DNA from: Dryococelus australis
Taxonomy: Eukaryota > Arthropoda > Insecta > Phasmatodea > Phasmatidae
NCBI GenBank assembly: GCA_029891345.1
Contig: CM056999.1
Location: 31,864,418 to 31,928,417, forward strand
Direction of reading: 5' to 3'
Length of the DNA: 64,000 bases
The notes under the pieces: model-generated
What the model was told of the DNA's origin: nothing
Databases searched by the model: none
What the model saw: the letters and a program-made list of their open reading frames with translations, nothing else
Position numbers and translations under genes: made by a program
In this document: in pieces, positions 36,276-46,659 of the stretch
Numbering within the stretch: the stretch's first letter is position 1
Layout of the letters: each line of letters begins with the position of its first letter

Positions 36276-36364
36276 ACAACTGTTCAGTGATTATGGGAAT
36301 ACGTTCTAGAGGTCTTGGACAGAAAAAAGCTTTTGATATAGGTAGGTAGTTGGAAGGCTATTAT

Positions 36365-36475
36365 AGACTATTCACGGCTACTTCCAACTTTCCGAAGTCC
36401 TGCCGAAGTTTTACTTCCAGGATACTCCTCCGCCTAATGTAAACAAAGGTTAACCGCATCTAAAGGTTAAACCAG
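36365..36475 (+). mobile_element. Partial MITE-family copy
   Basis: The left end AGACTATTCACGG and the block 'ctgccgaagttttacttcc...ctcctccgcctaatgtaaa' match the element at 23695-23850 in the same order. The second half of the TIR is altered and no right end was found. Confidence 0.5.
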
Positions 36476-36701
36476 AGGGACAACACATGGCATTCGTGCG
36501 CAACCATTTCGATTATATTTCTCATAAGAACTATTTCTTACTAGGCATTTACTAACACGCCTATATATTCTGCTCTTTTATATTAATTATAAATTAAATA
36601 TTATTGTTATATGTATAATATAATTAAGCACTCGTGATGCATAACAGATTTAACAAACAAGTCATACATGAAGTGATTTTTCAAAGGTAAGATTCCAAAA
36701 G

Positions 36702-36905
36702 TGTGAAGTGAGTGAGTGAGTGAGTGGAGAGATTTTTAGCGGCTGTTAACAGCGTAGTCTTGAGAGCAGAAGGGGATGAAGCGAGGTGAGTATGTAGCAG
36801 CGCTGGAATGAAGGAGAGGGAGAAACGGGAGATCCCCGAGAAAACCGGCCGACCTACGGCGTCGTCCGACACGATTCTCACATGCGAAAATCCAGAGTTA
36901 AAAAG
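36702..36905 (-). mobile_element. tRNA-derived SINE, head truncated and joined to another repeat
   Basis: Begins with a GTGAGTGAGTGAGTGAGTGG tail, then 'ctgttaacagcgtagtcttgagagc', 'agcagcgctggaatgaaggag', 'cccgagaaaaccggccgacc' and 'gtccgacacgattctcacatg'. This is the SINE body read backwards. At about 36900, where the tRNA head should start, the 75-bp repeat also found at 32739 begins instead. Confidence 0.8.
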
Positions 36906-36909
36906 TGTG

Positions 36910-36988
36910 GAAACTCTCTTACATCTATACAGAATACACTGCATTTTTAATATAAAAATAAACTTTATGCATGTTAAGATGTCATGTT
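36910..36988. repeat. Second copy of the 75-bp duplicated segment
   Basis: Nearly identical to 32739-32815. Here it directly abuts the truncated SINE, giving a chimeric repeat. Confidence 0.75.
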
Positions 36989-37344
36989 AAGTGTGGAAAA
37001 ACCCGCGAATGGACAATAACATGTGTCTTAACACCCGACTTCACTTCTTATACGGAAATGCTTCATTTTTGTTTCATTATTACAGTTTTAGGGCAATTGC
37101 AGAGCATTCCTGACCAAAGAAAATTAGTATTTTAAAAGTTAATTAATATGTTTGTATCTAATTTTTATTACGTGTTATCTGGTAGTCGTGTAAACTTTTA
37201 AGTATATATTACACTATTTGTAACAAACTTGTATGTTTCAAGTCTGTACTGCAGAGTGCGGCAAATAGCTAAACTTCAATAATGGCATTCTTTTTTTAAA
37301 TTTCTCTTCACGAATATTTACATCAGCTGCAAGGAATGAAGGAA

Positions 37345-37575
37345 TCCGACATAGTTGACGATGCTGAGCTATAAGTGCCCATAGGGCGAATTGAGGTGGA
37401 AGCCGAGCAGCCATTGGAATGCAAGGACGGAGAGAACTGGAGTACCTTGAGAAAACCCGCTGGCCAACAGTAGCGCCCACCACGTGCACCACACGCTAAG
37501 TTCTGCCGCGACCACGCCGGATGTCGAACCCGGCGCCTTCGTGGAACACAGACAAGCGGTTTACACATGGCAACT
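37345..37575 (-). mobile_element. Divergent tRNA-derived SINE
   Basis: On the plus strand: 'cagccattggaatgcaaggacgg', 'accttgagaaaacccgctggcc', 'gcgcccaccacgtgc', 'cgccggatgtcgaacccgg'. This is the body and B box of the SINE family read backwards, but with more changes than other copies, suggesting an older subfamily. Confidence 0.6.
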
Positions 37576-37599
37576 GCATGCCCGTAGAACAAAATATGT

Positions 37600-38590
37600 T
37601 TCGAAATAAAAGCGAATTATTGGTTTACATTACCTTTGGCAAACAAATTTCTTCCAGAAAATAAGCGGCTGCATTATCAGCAATGATATAACCTGTAGGC
37701 TATTGGCGTGTATATCTGCGCCAGATGCGAACTGATAACTCTGATCAGAAAGAATGTTTTAATGCATACGTGTGAAATTCAGGAAATGAAGTGACAAGAC
37801 CTCTTATGTCGAATGAATAACTTCACTGCAAGTCTGGGTAGATACAAGAAATCGACTCATTATCTGTTTCCTCGTATAACTCACGAATTAATCTTATAGT
37901 TCAAAGTAAGGATTTCTTCTCTTAATTGTAGTACTTTCTTGAATAACATGTACTGTCATATTTATTGACATGTAGTGTATCTTATATTTACAGTAGGCCC
38001 AAATGTCTGCGTGGATTTACATGGTGCGGTATGTATGTGATTTTTCGAATGTGCATTTACATTTTGACACGTGCATAGCAACGACGATTGGGAGATGACT
38101 TGGAAATTGTTACATCTGCGAACGTTTAATGGCAAACACATTTTTATACAAGTAAGGTGAACGTGCTGCTTACATGACGGCGATAATATTGCGTACATGA
38201 ATAAGAGAATTATTTTGTGACGTGCGCAGAAACTTTCTACGCATACTCTGAGAATTATCTCAACAGCTAAACTATACTCCATGTTGAAAGTATTGCATGG
38301 TTTATCTCGTTAATACACAGATATAAACTAAGAAAAATCCATTTATTGTAAGGAGGAACACTATATACTAAAAATATGAAATCACATGTGACAATTCCCT
38401 TACGCAATGAAATGTAAAATTTATAAAACATTCAATAAACGTAGCATGGCAACTCGTGAGTATTGTCATTTTTTTTTGTTTTGGTTTTTTGTGTGCTCAT
38501 ATCTCGACAAGGGATATTTTTTTACACCTTTATCATTACTTACGGAACTTTTCAGTCCTCTGAATTAATAAAATACCTGTAAAGGTAAGT
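37600..38590. other. No gene recognised
   Basis: AT-rich DNA with scattered short frames (for example 37962-38282 minus). No conserved features. Confidence 0.45.
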
Positions 38591-38599
38591 TTGTTCTTT

Positions 38600-39042
38600 G
38601 CAATGCGTTAATGAAAGTCGAAGTAGAAGTTTTCTAGATACTTTTTGTTGCAACATGCTAATGAAAGTCATAAGTCCTATAGATACTTTGTGTTGCAATG
38701 CGCTAATGAATGTTGAAGTAGAAGTTCACTAGATACCTTGTGTTGCAACATGCTAATGAAAGTCATAAGTCCTATAGATACTTTGTGTTGCAATGCGCTA
38801 ATGAATGTTGAAGTAGAAGTTCACTAGATACCTTGTGTTGCAACATGCTAATGAAACTCAAAGTATAAGTTCTCTAAATACTTTGTGTTGTAATGAGCTA
38901 ATGAACGTCGAAGTAGAAGTTCTCTAGATACCTTGTGTTGCAACATGCTAATGAAACTCAAAGTATAAGTTCTCTAAATACTTTGTGTTGTAATGAGCTA
39001 ATGAACGTCGAAGTAGAAGTTCTCTAGATACTTTGTGTTGCA
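38600..39042. repeat. Minisatellite with a dimeric 95-100-bp higher-order unit
   Basis: Two alternating monomers of about 50 bp. One has 'caatgcgctaatga' plus 'gaagtagaagtt'. The other has 'caacatgctaatgaaa' plus 'cataagtcctatagata' or 'aaagtataagttctctaaata'. All share 'ctttgtgttg'. The first monomer recurs at 38696, 38791, 38891 and 38991, giving exact offsets of 95, 100 and 100 bp. Neighbouring dimers are nearly identical, so homogenisation was recent. Confidence 0.85.
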
Positions 39043-39049
39043 GTGCGCA

Positions 39050-40500
39050 GAAAATACTAGGTAATATTTTTAACAAAACAGTTTATTGAGCTTACGAAAG
39101 CTTAAATAGTTTTAAGAAATTTCCAGAATCTTATTTATTATTTGGTTACAATTTTTTTTTTCTGATGTTGGATTAACATTTAGTCGTTTTCTACCGAAAA
39201 ATTTAATTTTACACAAAATTGAAATTTCTGAGCAAAAGTTTGTAATAAAATAATATCTAACGCTTACACATTAAACAAAGGAATACACTTATAAGTTTTG
39301 AGAGAATTTTATTCTATAGGGTAACTATCACGTACTGCAAGACTGCGATTATGAATATTTCAAAATTTACAACAAAAATTTTAATCATTCCTGAACTTAT
39401 TGTAGTGGGATGGGTAATACAATGGCGTATGACAGTAAGAAACTACGGTTCAGCCAAAAAATTAGCTAATTTTTTTATTTGTGTTTTCGGACTTCCTATT
39501 CTGAAGGTTTTGCATGATATCGGTCTGTAAGATGTTATGACTCTTTTCCTAATTGTTGCATTGTAATTTTTTTTCGCATGGTGTAATGAGTATTTCCTTT
39601 CATCTAAATGACTTTCTTCACAATTTTGTTGGTCATTCTCCCTTATAGTAAGGGAGAATTCGCTTTCTTATCGAGTGTAGCTATTTAATTTACATCTTTA
39701 CAGTAATTTTCCCTTGTGTGTAAAGCTGTTTGTTTCCCTTGTACTTTGCAAATATGTTCAACAGCAATTTCTTTATACTAGTGCGCGGTAATTTTTGTAT
39801 GCTGCACAGTCAGGTAAAATCAGGATTAATAACGTATTTACTAAGTTCGCAAAAGAGAAAATACAAATGAAACAGATTTCTCCACAACTTGATACGTAGA
39901 AAATTTATTACATGTTTTTGCTTCCGTTACGATTGAAATTATAGTTTTGAATATAGTTGAAGGATTCCGTAAAACTATCGGATAGTTATACATTACGATA
40001 TATTCTCAATGCTGTGAAAGGACAAAGACAAACTCTAAATTTAAATAGTGAAAACTGAGCCGAGACAGTGAAAACCAGTGGAAATGATTACACTGGTAGT
40101 ACCAGGTAAATAATTATTAAGATGGCTGAATTTTATTGATTTAGACCTATATGTGAGTCTGACTGAATTTGACTGTCATTATTTTTGGTTCCCAGTTTAT
40201 TTGTGTTATTCATTTGCGTTATTCGTCACTCGCCTTCAGTCAATGACATTTCACTGACTGATGCCACTGTTTCTGGATTAGAATGCATTATAGATATCCA
40301 GTCAGGCGCCGCGGTCTGCCTGTTCAAGAACGGTAATGGCTGCCGGGATGATAGGCCACTTGATATTGAGACATTCAACGCTCTTTAAGGAAATATTGTG
40401 TGTTATTTTATTCCTGAGAGTTAACTGGGTTTAGGATCCTGAGTACACTGTCGATCTCTGCTCGTTTTGGAGGAGGAGTCTATCCGTTGACTATGAGCGT
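39050..40500. other. No gene recognised
   Basis: AT-rich. The frame at 40185-40388 begins at a non-ATG codon and has no recognisable domain. Confidence 0.45.
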
Positions 40501-41604
40501 CGATGGCCAAGTAGCAACATACGTTGGCCCGACGGTTGGCATTTGGTTGGAAAGGTTGCCAATTGTTGGGCTAGAAAACATACGTGAATACAACGTTGGC
40601 ACAACGTAATATGGCAACCAAACAGTTTTAATCGAATATTTTAGTGAGATACCTTATAAAAACATACATCAACACCTCACTTTATCAAAAAACGTCACAA
40701 GTTGCAAGAGCGATTTTTTTTTAACTTTAAAATAGTTGGCTAAATGTTGACAACAAGTTGGTACACATACTGTTGGTAATGTGCATGTATATTTATGTTG
40801 GGCCAACGTTAAAAAACTAAAATTTTATAGCAAAATTAGGGAATATATATTACTAATTCAAACAATGTTCGTTTCCTGCACATGAAATACTAATGTTTTT
40901 TACGATATTACCAATTTTTCTTTTAAATATGTGGAATGCGTTTTATGTTGGGTCAATGTTCGAAACCAAACAGTTGGCGATTGTTATTTTTTTTTAGTTG
41001 GGCCAACATTGTGAAACTAACACATTTTCAACAAATCTCAATAATATTTTTGGAATTAAAGAAAACATATATTATAATGTTTACATAAAATTCAGGTTTT
41101 TTAATTCATAAAAGTTTTGGTTTCTAATTTAATTTGACGGTCGAGGTTGGCTGAATGTCGGCAAATAAGTTGGTAGATATATAGTTGGTAATTGGTATTC
41201 ATTTTTATGGCGAGCCAACACTGTACAACCAACACTTTAATGTCGAAGATAGGGAATAGCTATTCTTAATTTATAAAATGCCTATTTCCTGTATTGTATG
41301 AGACGTAAATGTTGTTCACGATACTCACCATTTTTCTTTTTGAAATGTTCAGTTGGTTTTATGTTGGAACAATGTTGGGAACCAAACGGTTGGTATTTGT
41401 TTACTTTTCGTTAGTTGGGCCAATGTTATGTAATAAACATAATTTCAACAGTGCTCTATAGAAAGTTTGGGATGAGTAAAAAAAAAACATAATTTTCCAT
41501 GTTTGCTTAAACAGTTGGTTTTTTAATACATAAACTAATTGTATTCAAAATATATTTTAATGGAATTTGTTGGATTGTTGGCAGCTAGTTGGTAAACATG
41601 CAGA

Positions 41605-42110
41605 AACGTTTGTTGGTCCAACATTGGCTTAACGTCTGGATCTGGCGTAGGGTCAACATTGGAAAATTTAGGTTGGCCCAATGTCAAAATGTCACTCAGG
41701 GCAACGTTGGCCCAAGGTTTATTTTTGCTTCGGCTGCCAACTGAAACATGATGCTCAACCTACTTTATTGGGCCAATGAAAATTTATGGTTTTCTAAACG
41801 CTTTCGTAATTTTTTTAAATATATGGCATATGGATTAAAAAAACCAAAATGCTGTTTTTTGGCTTTATGTTGTTTTATTGTGTGTATACATATTACCAAT
41901 CTTATATGACAGAAACCCAACTACTAACTAACGTTGGTATTATGTTGGTTGTTCATAGTATAAATAAATAATGTTAATTTCTCTTTCAGAAAGGCATTGA
42001 CAGTCATTTATCCACAGTTAGCAATGTTTTGCGAATATGTGTTATTGCATACATAATGTCAACTAATAAGCATAGTTCAGCCAACGTACTGTATAATCAT
42101 CATTTTAAGT
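41605..42110 (+). repeat. Left arm of the foldback's long inverted repeat
   Basis: Pairs with 42775-43290. Shared blocks occur in matching inverse order over about 500 bp, with moderate divergence and small indels. Confidence 0.7.
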
Positions 42111-42595
42111 AAACATTAAGGAATAGGCATTATTAATGAAAACAATGGTCCTTTCCTGTATTTAATGAACTGCAAATGTTTTTCATATAACTGACCATTT
42201 TTCTTTGAAATTGATTTTGTTGGTCTTATATTGGGATATTGTTGGAGAGTAAACAGTTGATATGTAGTACTTTTTTCCTTAGTTAATTGGCCGGTTTGGC
42301 CAATATTGTGTAACTAAAATATTTCCAACATTACTCAATATTATGTATCGAATAAAAAAATTATCAATAATTGTTCATGTTTGATTACCAGTTAGGATAA
42401 TAATAAATATTATTTTTGTTTTAAATATATTTTATGGTCAAGGATGGCTGATTTTTGGCTGCGCGTTGGTAGATATAGTTGGTAATTGGCATACACTTTG
42501 TATGTTGGGCCAACATTTTGTATATTCGAACTGGAATACATACCTATTTCTGATTTGGTGATAACCCGGTACAGTACTCCAGTGAATAACAAGTT

Positions 42596-42668
42596 GCAGT
42601 AGTATAGTGATTAAGATGTCGAGCTGTTATTCAAAGGGTCACGGGTTTGAATCTTGTATCTGCCAATG
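42596..42668 (+). repeat. tRNA-like SINE head in the foldback loop
   Basis: GTAGTATAGTGATTAAGATG resembles an A box and CACGGGTTTGAATCTTG is a close B box about 35 nt later. A nested SINE or tRNA pseudogene. Confidence 0.45.
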
Positions 42669-42774
42669 TATTTTCAGGTTTTAATGTAAAGTGGTATTTG
42701 ATGAGTTAAAATAGAGGAATTGTGTTTTTAATTTATTTTTTTTGTTATTGAGTAGAATTTATTTAAACAATGGC

Positions 42775-43290
42775 AACCAATGTTGGCAGAATTCTGTTTA
42801 TTAGTTGGCATTATGTATGCAATAACACATCTTCGCAAAACATTGCTAACTCTGACTAAATGACTGCGTGAACGCCTTTCTGAAAGAGAAAGGAATATTA
42901 TTTAGTAAATTATCAAAATATCACGAATAACAAACGTAATGTCAACGTTAGTTAGTGATTGGGTTTTGTCATATTAAATTGGTGATCTGTAGTATACGCG
43001 TGATAAACCAACGTTAAGCCAACAAACAGCATTTTGGTTTTTTAATTGATATATCATATATTTGAAAGAAAGAGAATTAAGGAAAGCATGCAGAAAACCA
43101 TAAATTTTCATTGGAATGATAACATAGGTTGAACTTCATATTTTAGTTGGAAGCCAACGTAAAAGTGCACATTGGGCCGACGTTGCCTGAGTGACATTTT
43201 GATGTGTAGCGAACTTACATTTTCCAACTTTCGGCCAACGCCAGAACCAGACGTTGGGTCAACCCTGGGCCAACAAAAAGTTGCTACTGG
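42775..43290 (-). repeat. Right arm of the foldback's long inverted repeat
   Basis: Reverse complement of 41605-42110 as described for the whole element. It carries the intact outer terminus, whereas the left arm does not, so the left terminus lies 1.1 kb further out. Confidence 0.7.
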
Positions 43291-43299
43291 GGTCGCGGT

Positions 43300-44000
43300 C
43301 TTCTCCATGTGCCCCGATTCTTCCGCCGTTGTAATTTGTCGCCTTGGCACCCACACGACTTCTAACCTCGCTCATTCTCCAGGTTGACCGGGAGCGACTC
43401 GCATGTCCCTCGGCCTGGATAGCCGGCTACGCTGGACAGCAGCTTCCCCTGATCACGATAGACCATGTCGACCCTTCCTTAAAGAAGGGAATAACTTGTG
43501 AAGTTCACTTTTTAAGAATGCAGTTATCTTACCATTGCGTGGACGTCAGAAGCTACGACAACAAATCTTCTCAGGCGAGGTACCGTGTACACATGTGAAC
43601 GCCCGAGTGTTTCTATCTACGTCGGCTGGAGCAGATTGTCCCCCCCCCCCCCATGCCCCGCGGCAAAGCTAATTCACAGCGTGGAGCGGCTAGCTTGTCC
43701 GACATCCATCAGGGCGCCGACACCTATCCCTCCCACCAGCCCCGACACAAAGCCGTGTGGAGCCTATGAGATGAGCGCCGTCCGCCGGGAGTAGGCTGCT
43801 CGCTCGTGTACACCTCGGCTCGCCCCAGCCTGCCTTGTTTGCCATTCATCCCCTTAGGAGGTCCACAATGGACACGCCGATGTGTGCAGCATTCTCGGCC
43901 CACTACTGAGCCTTTGTTGTCTTCAGTGCAGAGAATTTAACAACAAATGAAGCTGGCATTGCTCCTGCCGTCGATACTCACAAAACATGTTCTGCCTCCT
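43300..44000. other. GC-richer non-repeat stretch, no gene recognised
   Basis: More G+C than the surroundings, with a run of about 14 C near 43638. Plus-strand frames at 43172-43794 partly overlap the foldback arm and have no recognisable domains. Confidence 0.4.
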
Positions 44001-44099
44001 CTAACTGATTGTTATGCTCCCCTCTTCACATACACACAAGACATTTTAATTGAACACATGCAGTAAAAAGTTTTAACTATAGTTAATTTTACTCTATAT

Positions 44100-44930
44100 T
44101 TGACGGTGTCCTGTTGAGTAGATACTGAGATATGAGTAAGGCTATGAAATATTTTGTGGCGGAGTACCATCCAAAATGGTGGACCATTGTAGGAATTGCT
44201 TACTGAATTAATTTCGTACACTAGGTACTTAAGCAGGAATGAGTTAAAACAGTTTAATAGCAACATATATATCGAAAACATAACTACAAAAATAACACCA
44301 AACTTTTGACAAGAACAGGATAATTAGTTACATATTCAGGTCAACTATTACATGTGAAATGAGGTCGGAAAAGGTTAATCAATTACTGAGACACGGCGTT
44401 TGAAATCAAGTTTCAGGTCACAAATTTAAAAATGGCAAACAAAAATATTAATGTAATGTTTAATGCACACTGTAAGAACTCTCACGGTGTTAAGTTGGGT
44501 TGGGTGGGTTTGATTGTTCCACAGAAATTATACATAACACATATTGGAACAAAGCTATTGATTATAAAATAAGTATAATCATTAAAAAATACTTAATTTA
44601 GTTTTAGTGTCTGCGTTTGTTCAGATTAGTTGCGACAGATTACGAAATACGATATTATGAAAATTCCAAATTCCAATTTTTCTCTAGTTTACAAAATGGC
44701 GTACAAATATAAGAATAAAAAGCAGTCACATAGGTACTATACCAGCATATAACGATTTGACGAAAAAAGTCTAATGTCTAATCGCTATGGTAAACTAACA
44801 TAAAATTTCTATCCACCTCCTGTTTTGAAAATAAGTTGCTAATGTTCCTTAAATATTACTTGGTAACTTTATAGTCAGTGGTCCCAGAGATGAGATGTAA
44901 CAGATACATTACTCCAGGTTACAATATAAT
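44100..44930. repeat. Second block of the 290-bp tandem repeat
   Basis: 'gagatatgagtaaggctatgaa', 'aaaatggtgg' (44170), 'aaaaatggcaaac' (44430), 'ttacaaaatggcg' (44690) and 'ttttgaaaataagttgctaatg' (44830) reproduce the unit of the array at 6550-8960, at about 265-bp spacing. Roughly three decayed units. Confidence 0.65.
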
Positions 44931-45404
44931 AAAAATGCGACTGAAAGATGCTGTGAATTATCGTTTTCAATAATCGCATTAAGTACGCTCTCAATTATAA
45001 GTTTGGCTGACACATGTAAGTTATTCCAAGATATATATCATACTAAACTAAAATATTATACGATCGTAAGTACTGTAATTATCTTCATTCTGTTGCACGG
45101 GATGCATAGATCTCTTTCGGATACAGGTATCGGAGCCTGGAGCCACCCGAAATGTTTGATTTCGTCACGCCCGATAAATAATTTCTTTATAAATTGATGA
45201 TTTTTTTCCAAATATCGCCCCCCCCCCCCAACAAAAAAGTAACAAATGGGGAAATATATTAAATGAGTCCTCAAATGAACCAAATTGGATTTGAGGCTCC
45301 TCTGTGTATGAGTCACATAGTCCTCGGAGCAGCAAACCGGATTCGATGCTGAAAGCCAGGTCCAGCGAATCAGGCGGATCAGCATAAATAACCATTAACT
45401 ACCA

Positions 45405-45745
45405 TCCTGCACCAACATACTGCACACTCCCTCACTGCTCACTACCATTCCCACACTCCTCATCATCCCTACTAAAACCCCTTCTTCTCCAACCACCGCT
45501 TTAACCCAACCCTCCACCATTACAAAACTTCCACCCCCTCACCACCCATTCAAATTTCATCCCCTTCACCAACCATCCCTTCTGCCACCGAGCTCCATCC
45601 CCCCTCCACTTTCCTCCTCGCCCTCCCCTCTGCCACACCTCACGATTCAGTCAACCCCCTCACAACCACACTCCTCAACCTCCCTAACTCCCTGTCACCA
45701 CCCCACTCCTACCCCTCGCAGCAAACCCCTCAAATTCCCTCTCAT
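45405..45745. repeat. G-depleted C/A/T low-complexity tract
   Basis: About 340 bp made almost entirely of C, A and T, with only a handful of G, in phrases such as CCACTCCTACCCCTC and CACCACCCATTC. The complementary strand is therefore G/A/T-rich with strong strand asymmetry. No frame is coding. Confidence 0.6.
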
Positions 45746-46659
45746 TAATAAAAACAAAAATTAAACCCTAAAAAAATATAAGAAATCTTAAAAAACGTGT
45801 TCGAAATTACGAAAAAAAATTTTAATGGGACATGTTTATAAAATAATTGAAAAGATATCGCAGAAAATCAAACAATATTACTAAACATTTGTGAAAAATA
45901 ATTTATTAAATCTATATGGCTACATGTAGTGTTTGTCGCTTTTGCTTCTCTCACTTCAGGGCTCGATTCTCGTACAGGAGGAGCCCATAATACCTCCTGA
46001 GCATCAGACGACAGAACCCCCACCTCTATATTTCGTTATCTGTACAGTTGGTCATTCTACAAACCCCCAGCATCAATCAATCATTGGCATTATATTACAA
46101 ATCATCCCTGCACCCACACCAATAAATCGTGTCATCTGTTGACCACTTGATTGTGCCTTTTACACATGTTTTTAGTATTGACCGCTACTGTATGCTGATA
46201 ATTCGTGTTTTCATTATCTGCCAACTGACAGCTCCCATGCTATCCACTTCCAAACTTGTCAATGATGAGGACCCCAAACTTGGTGTTGTATAATTAATAC
46301 GTTTGTCCCCCATCTCCCAAATAGTACCATACCATTGACCTCACACTACGATCAAACAAGCTAGCTTCATTTACCTACCACAGTTCGACCACCTCAATCC
46401 CACCAGTATAAATCATTGGCTGTTTCATCTGACCTCCACACCCTCTCATCATGGCCAATGACTGACTCCACCCAAGACTGGCATCTAATGAGACCAACTT
46501 TTGCAAAACTGACTAGAACAATTGACAATATCATTCATCAGCACCAATATATGAAGACGATCAATCTGGAAAAAAAAGTATCCTATAACAAATCTTGATA
46601 CTAACTTTTTTGCTCAAACATTTCTCTAAACTTAGCAAAAACTCGTGAAACATATCACT

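Larger units (their letters stand above)
40507..43290. mobile_element. Foldback element with internal tandem monomers
   Basis: Short terminal inverted repeats: left CCAAGTAGCAACATACGTTG, right end reversed CCAGTAGCAACTTTTTGTTG. Inside, a long inverted repeat pairs 41605-42110 with 42775-43290. The reverse complement of the right arm follows the left arm block by block ('aacgtctgg', 'tggcgt', 'aaaatgtcactcagg', 'aatgaaaatttatggttttct', 'ttctctttcagaaaggc', 'agcaatgttttgcga', 'gtgttattgcatacataatg'). The left half and the loop carry direct repeats of about 400 bp (40740-41150, 41160-41580, 42070-42480), each with 'ccatttttcttt', 'aaacagttgg' and 'gttgggccaac'. No protein is encoded, so movement would need enzymes supplied in trans. 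A tRNA-like head sits in the loop at 42596. Confidence 0.75.

Noticed and set aside
38600..39042. CRISPR-like array
   Set aside because: Repeats are contiguous with no unique spacers and form a dimeric minisatellite; the window is eukaryotic.
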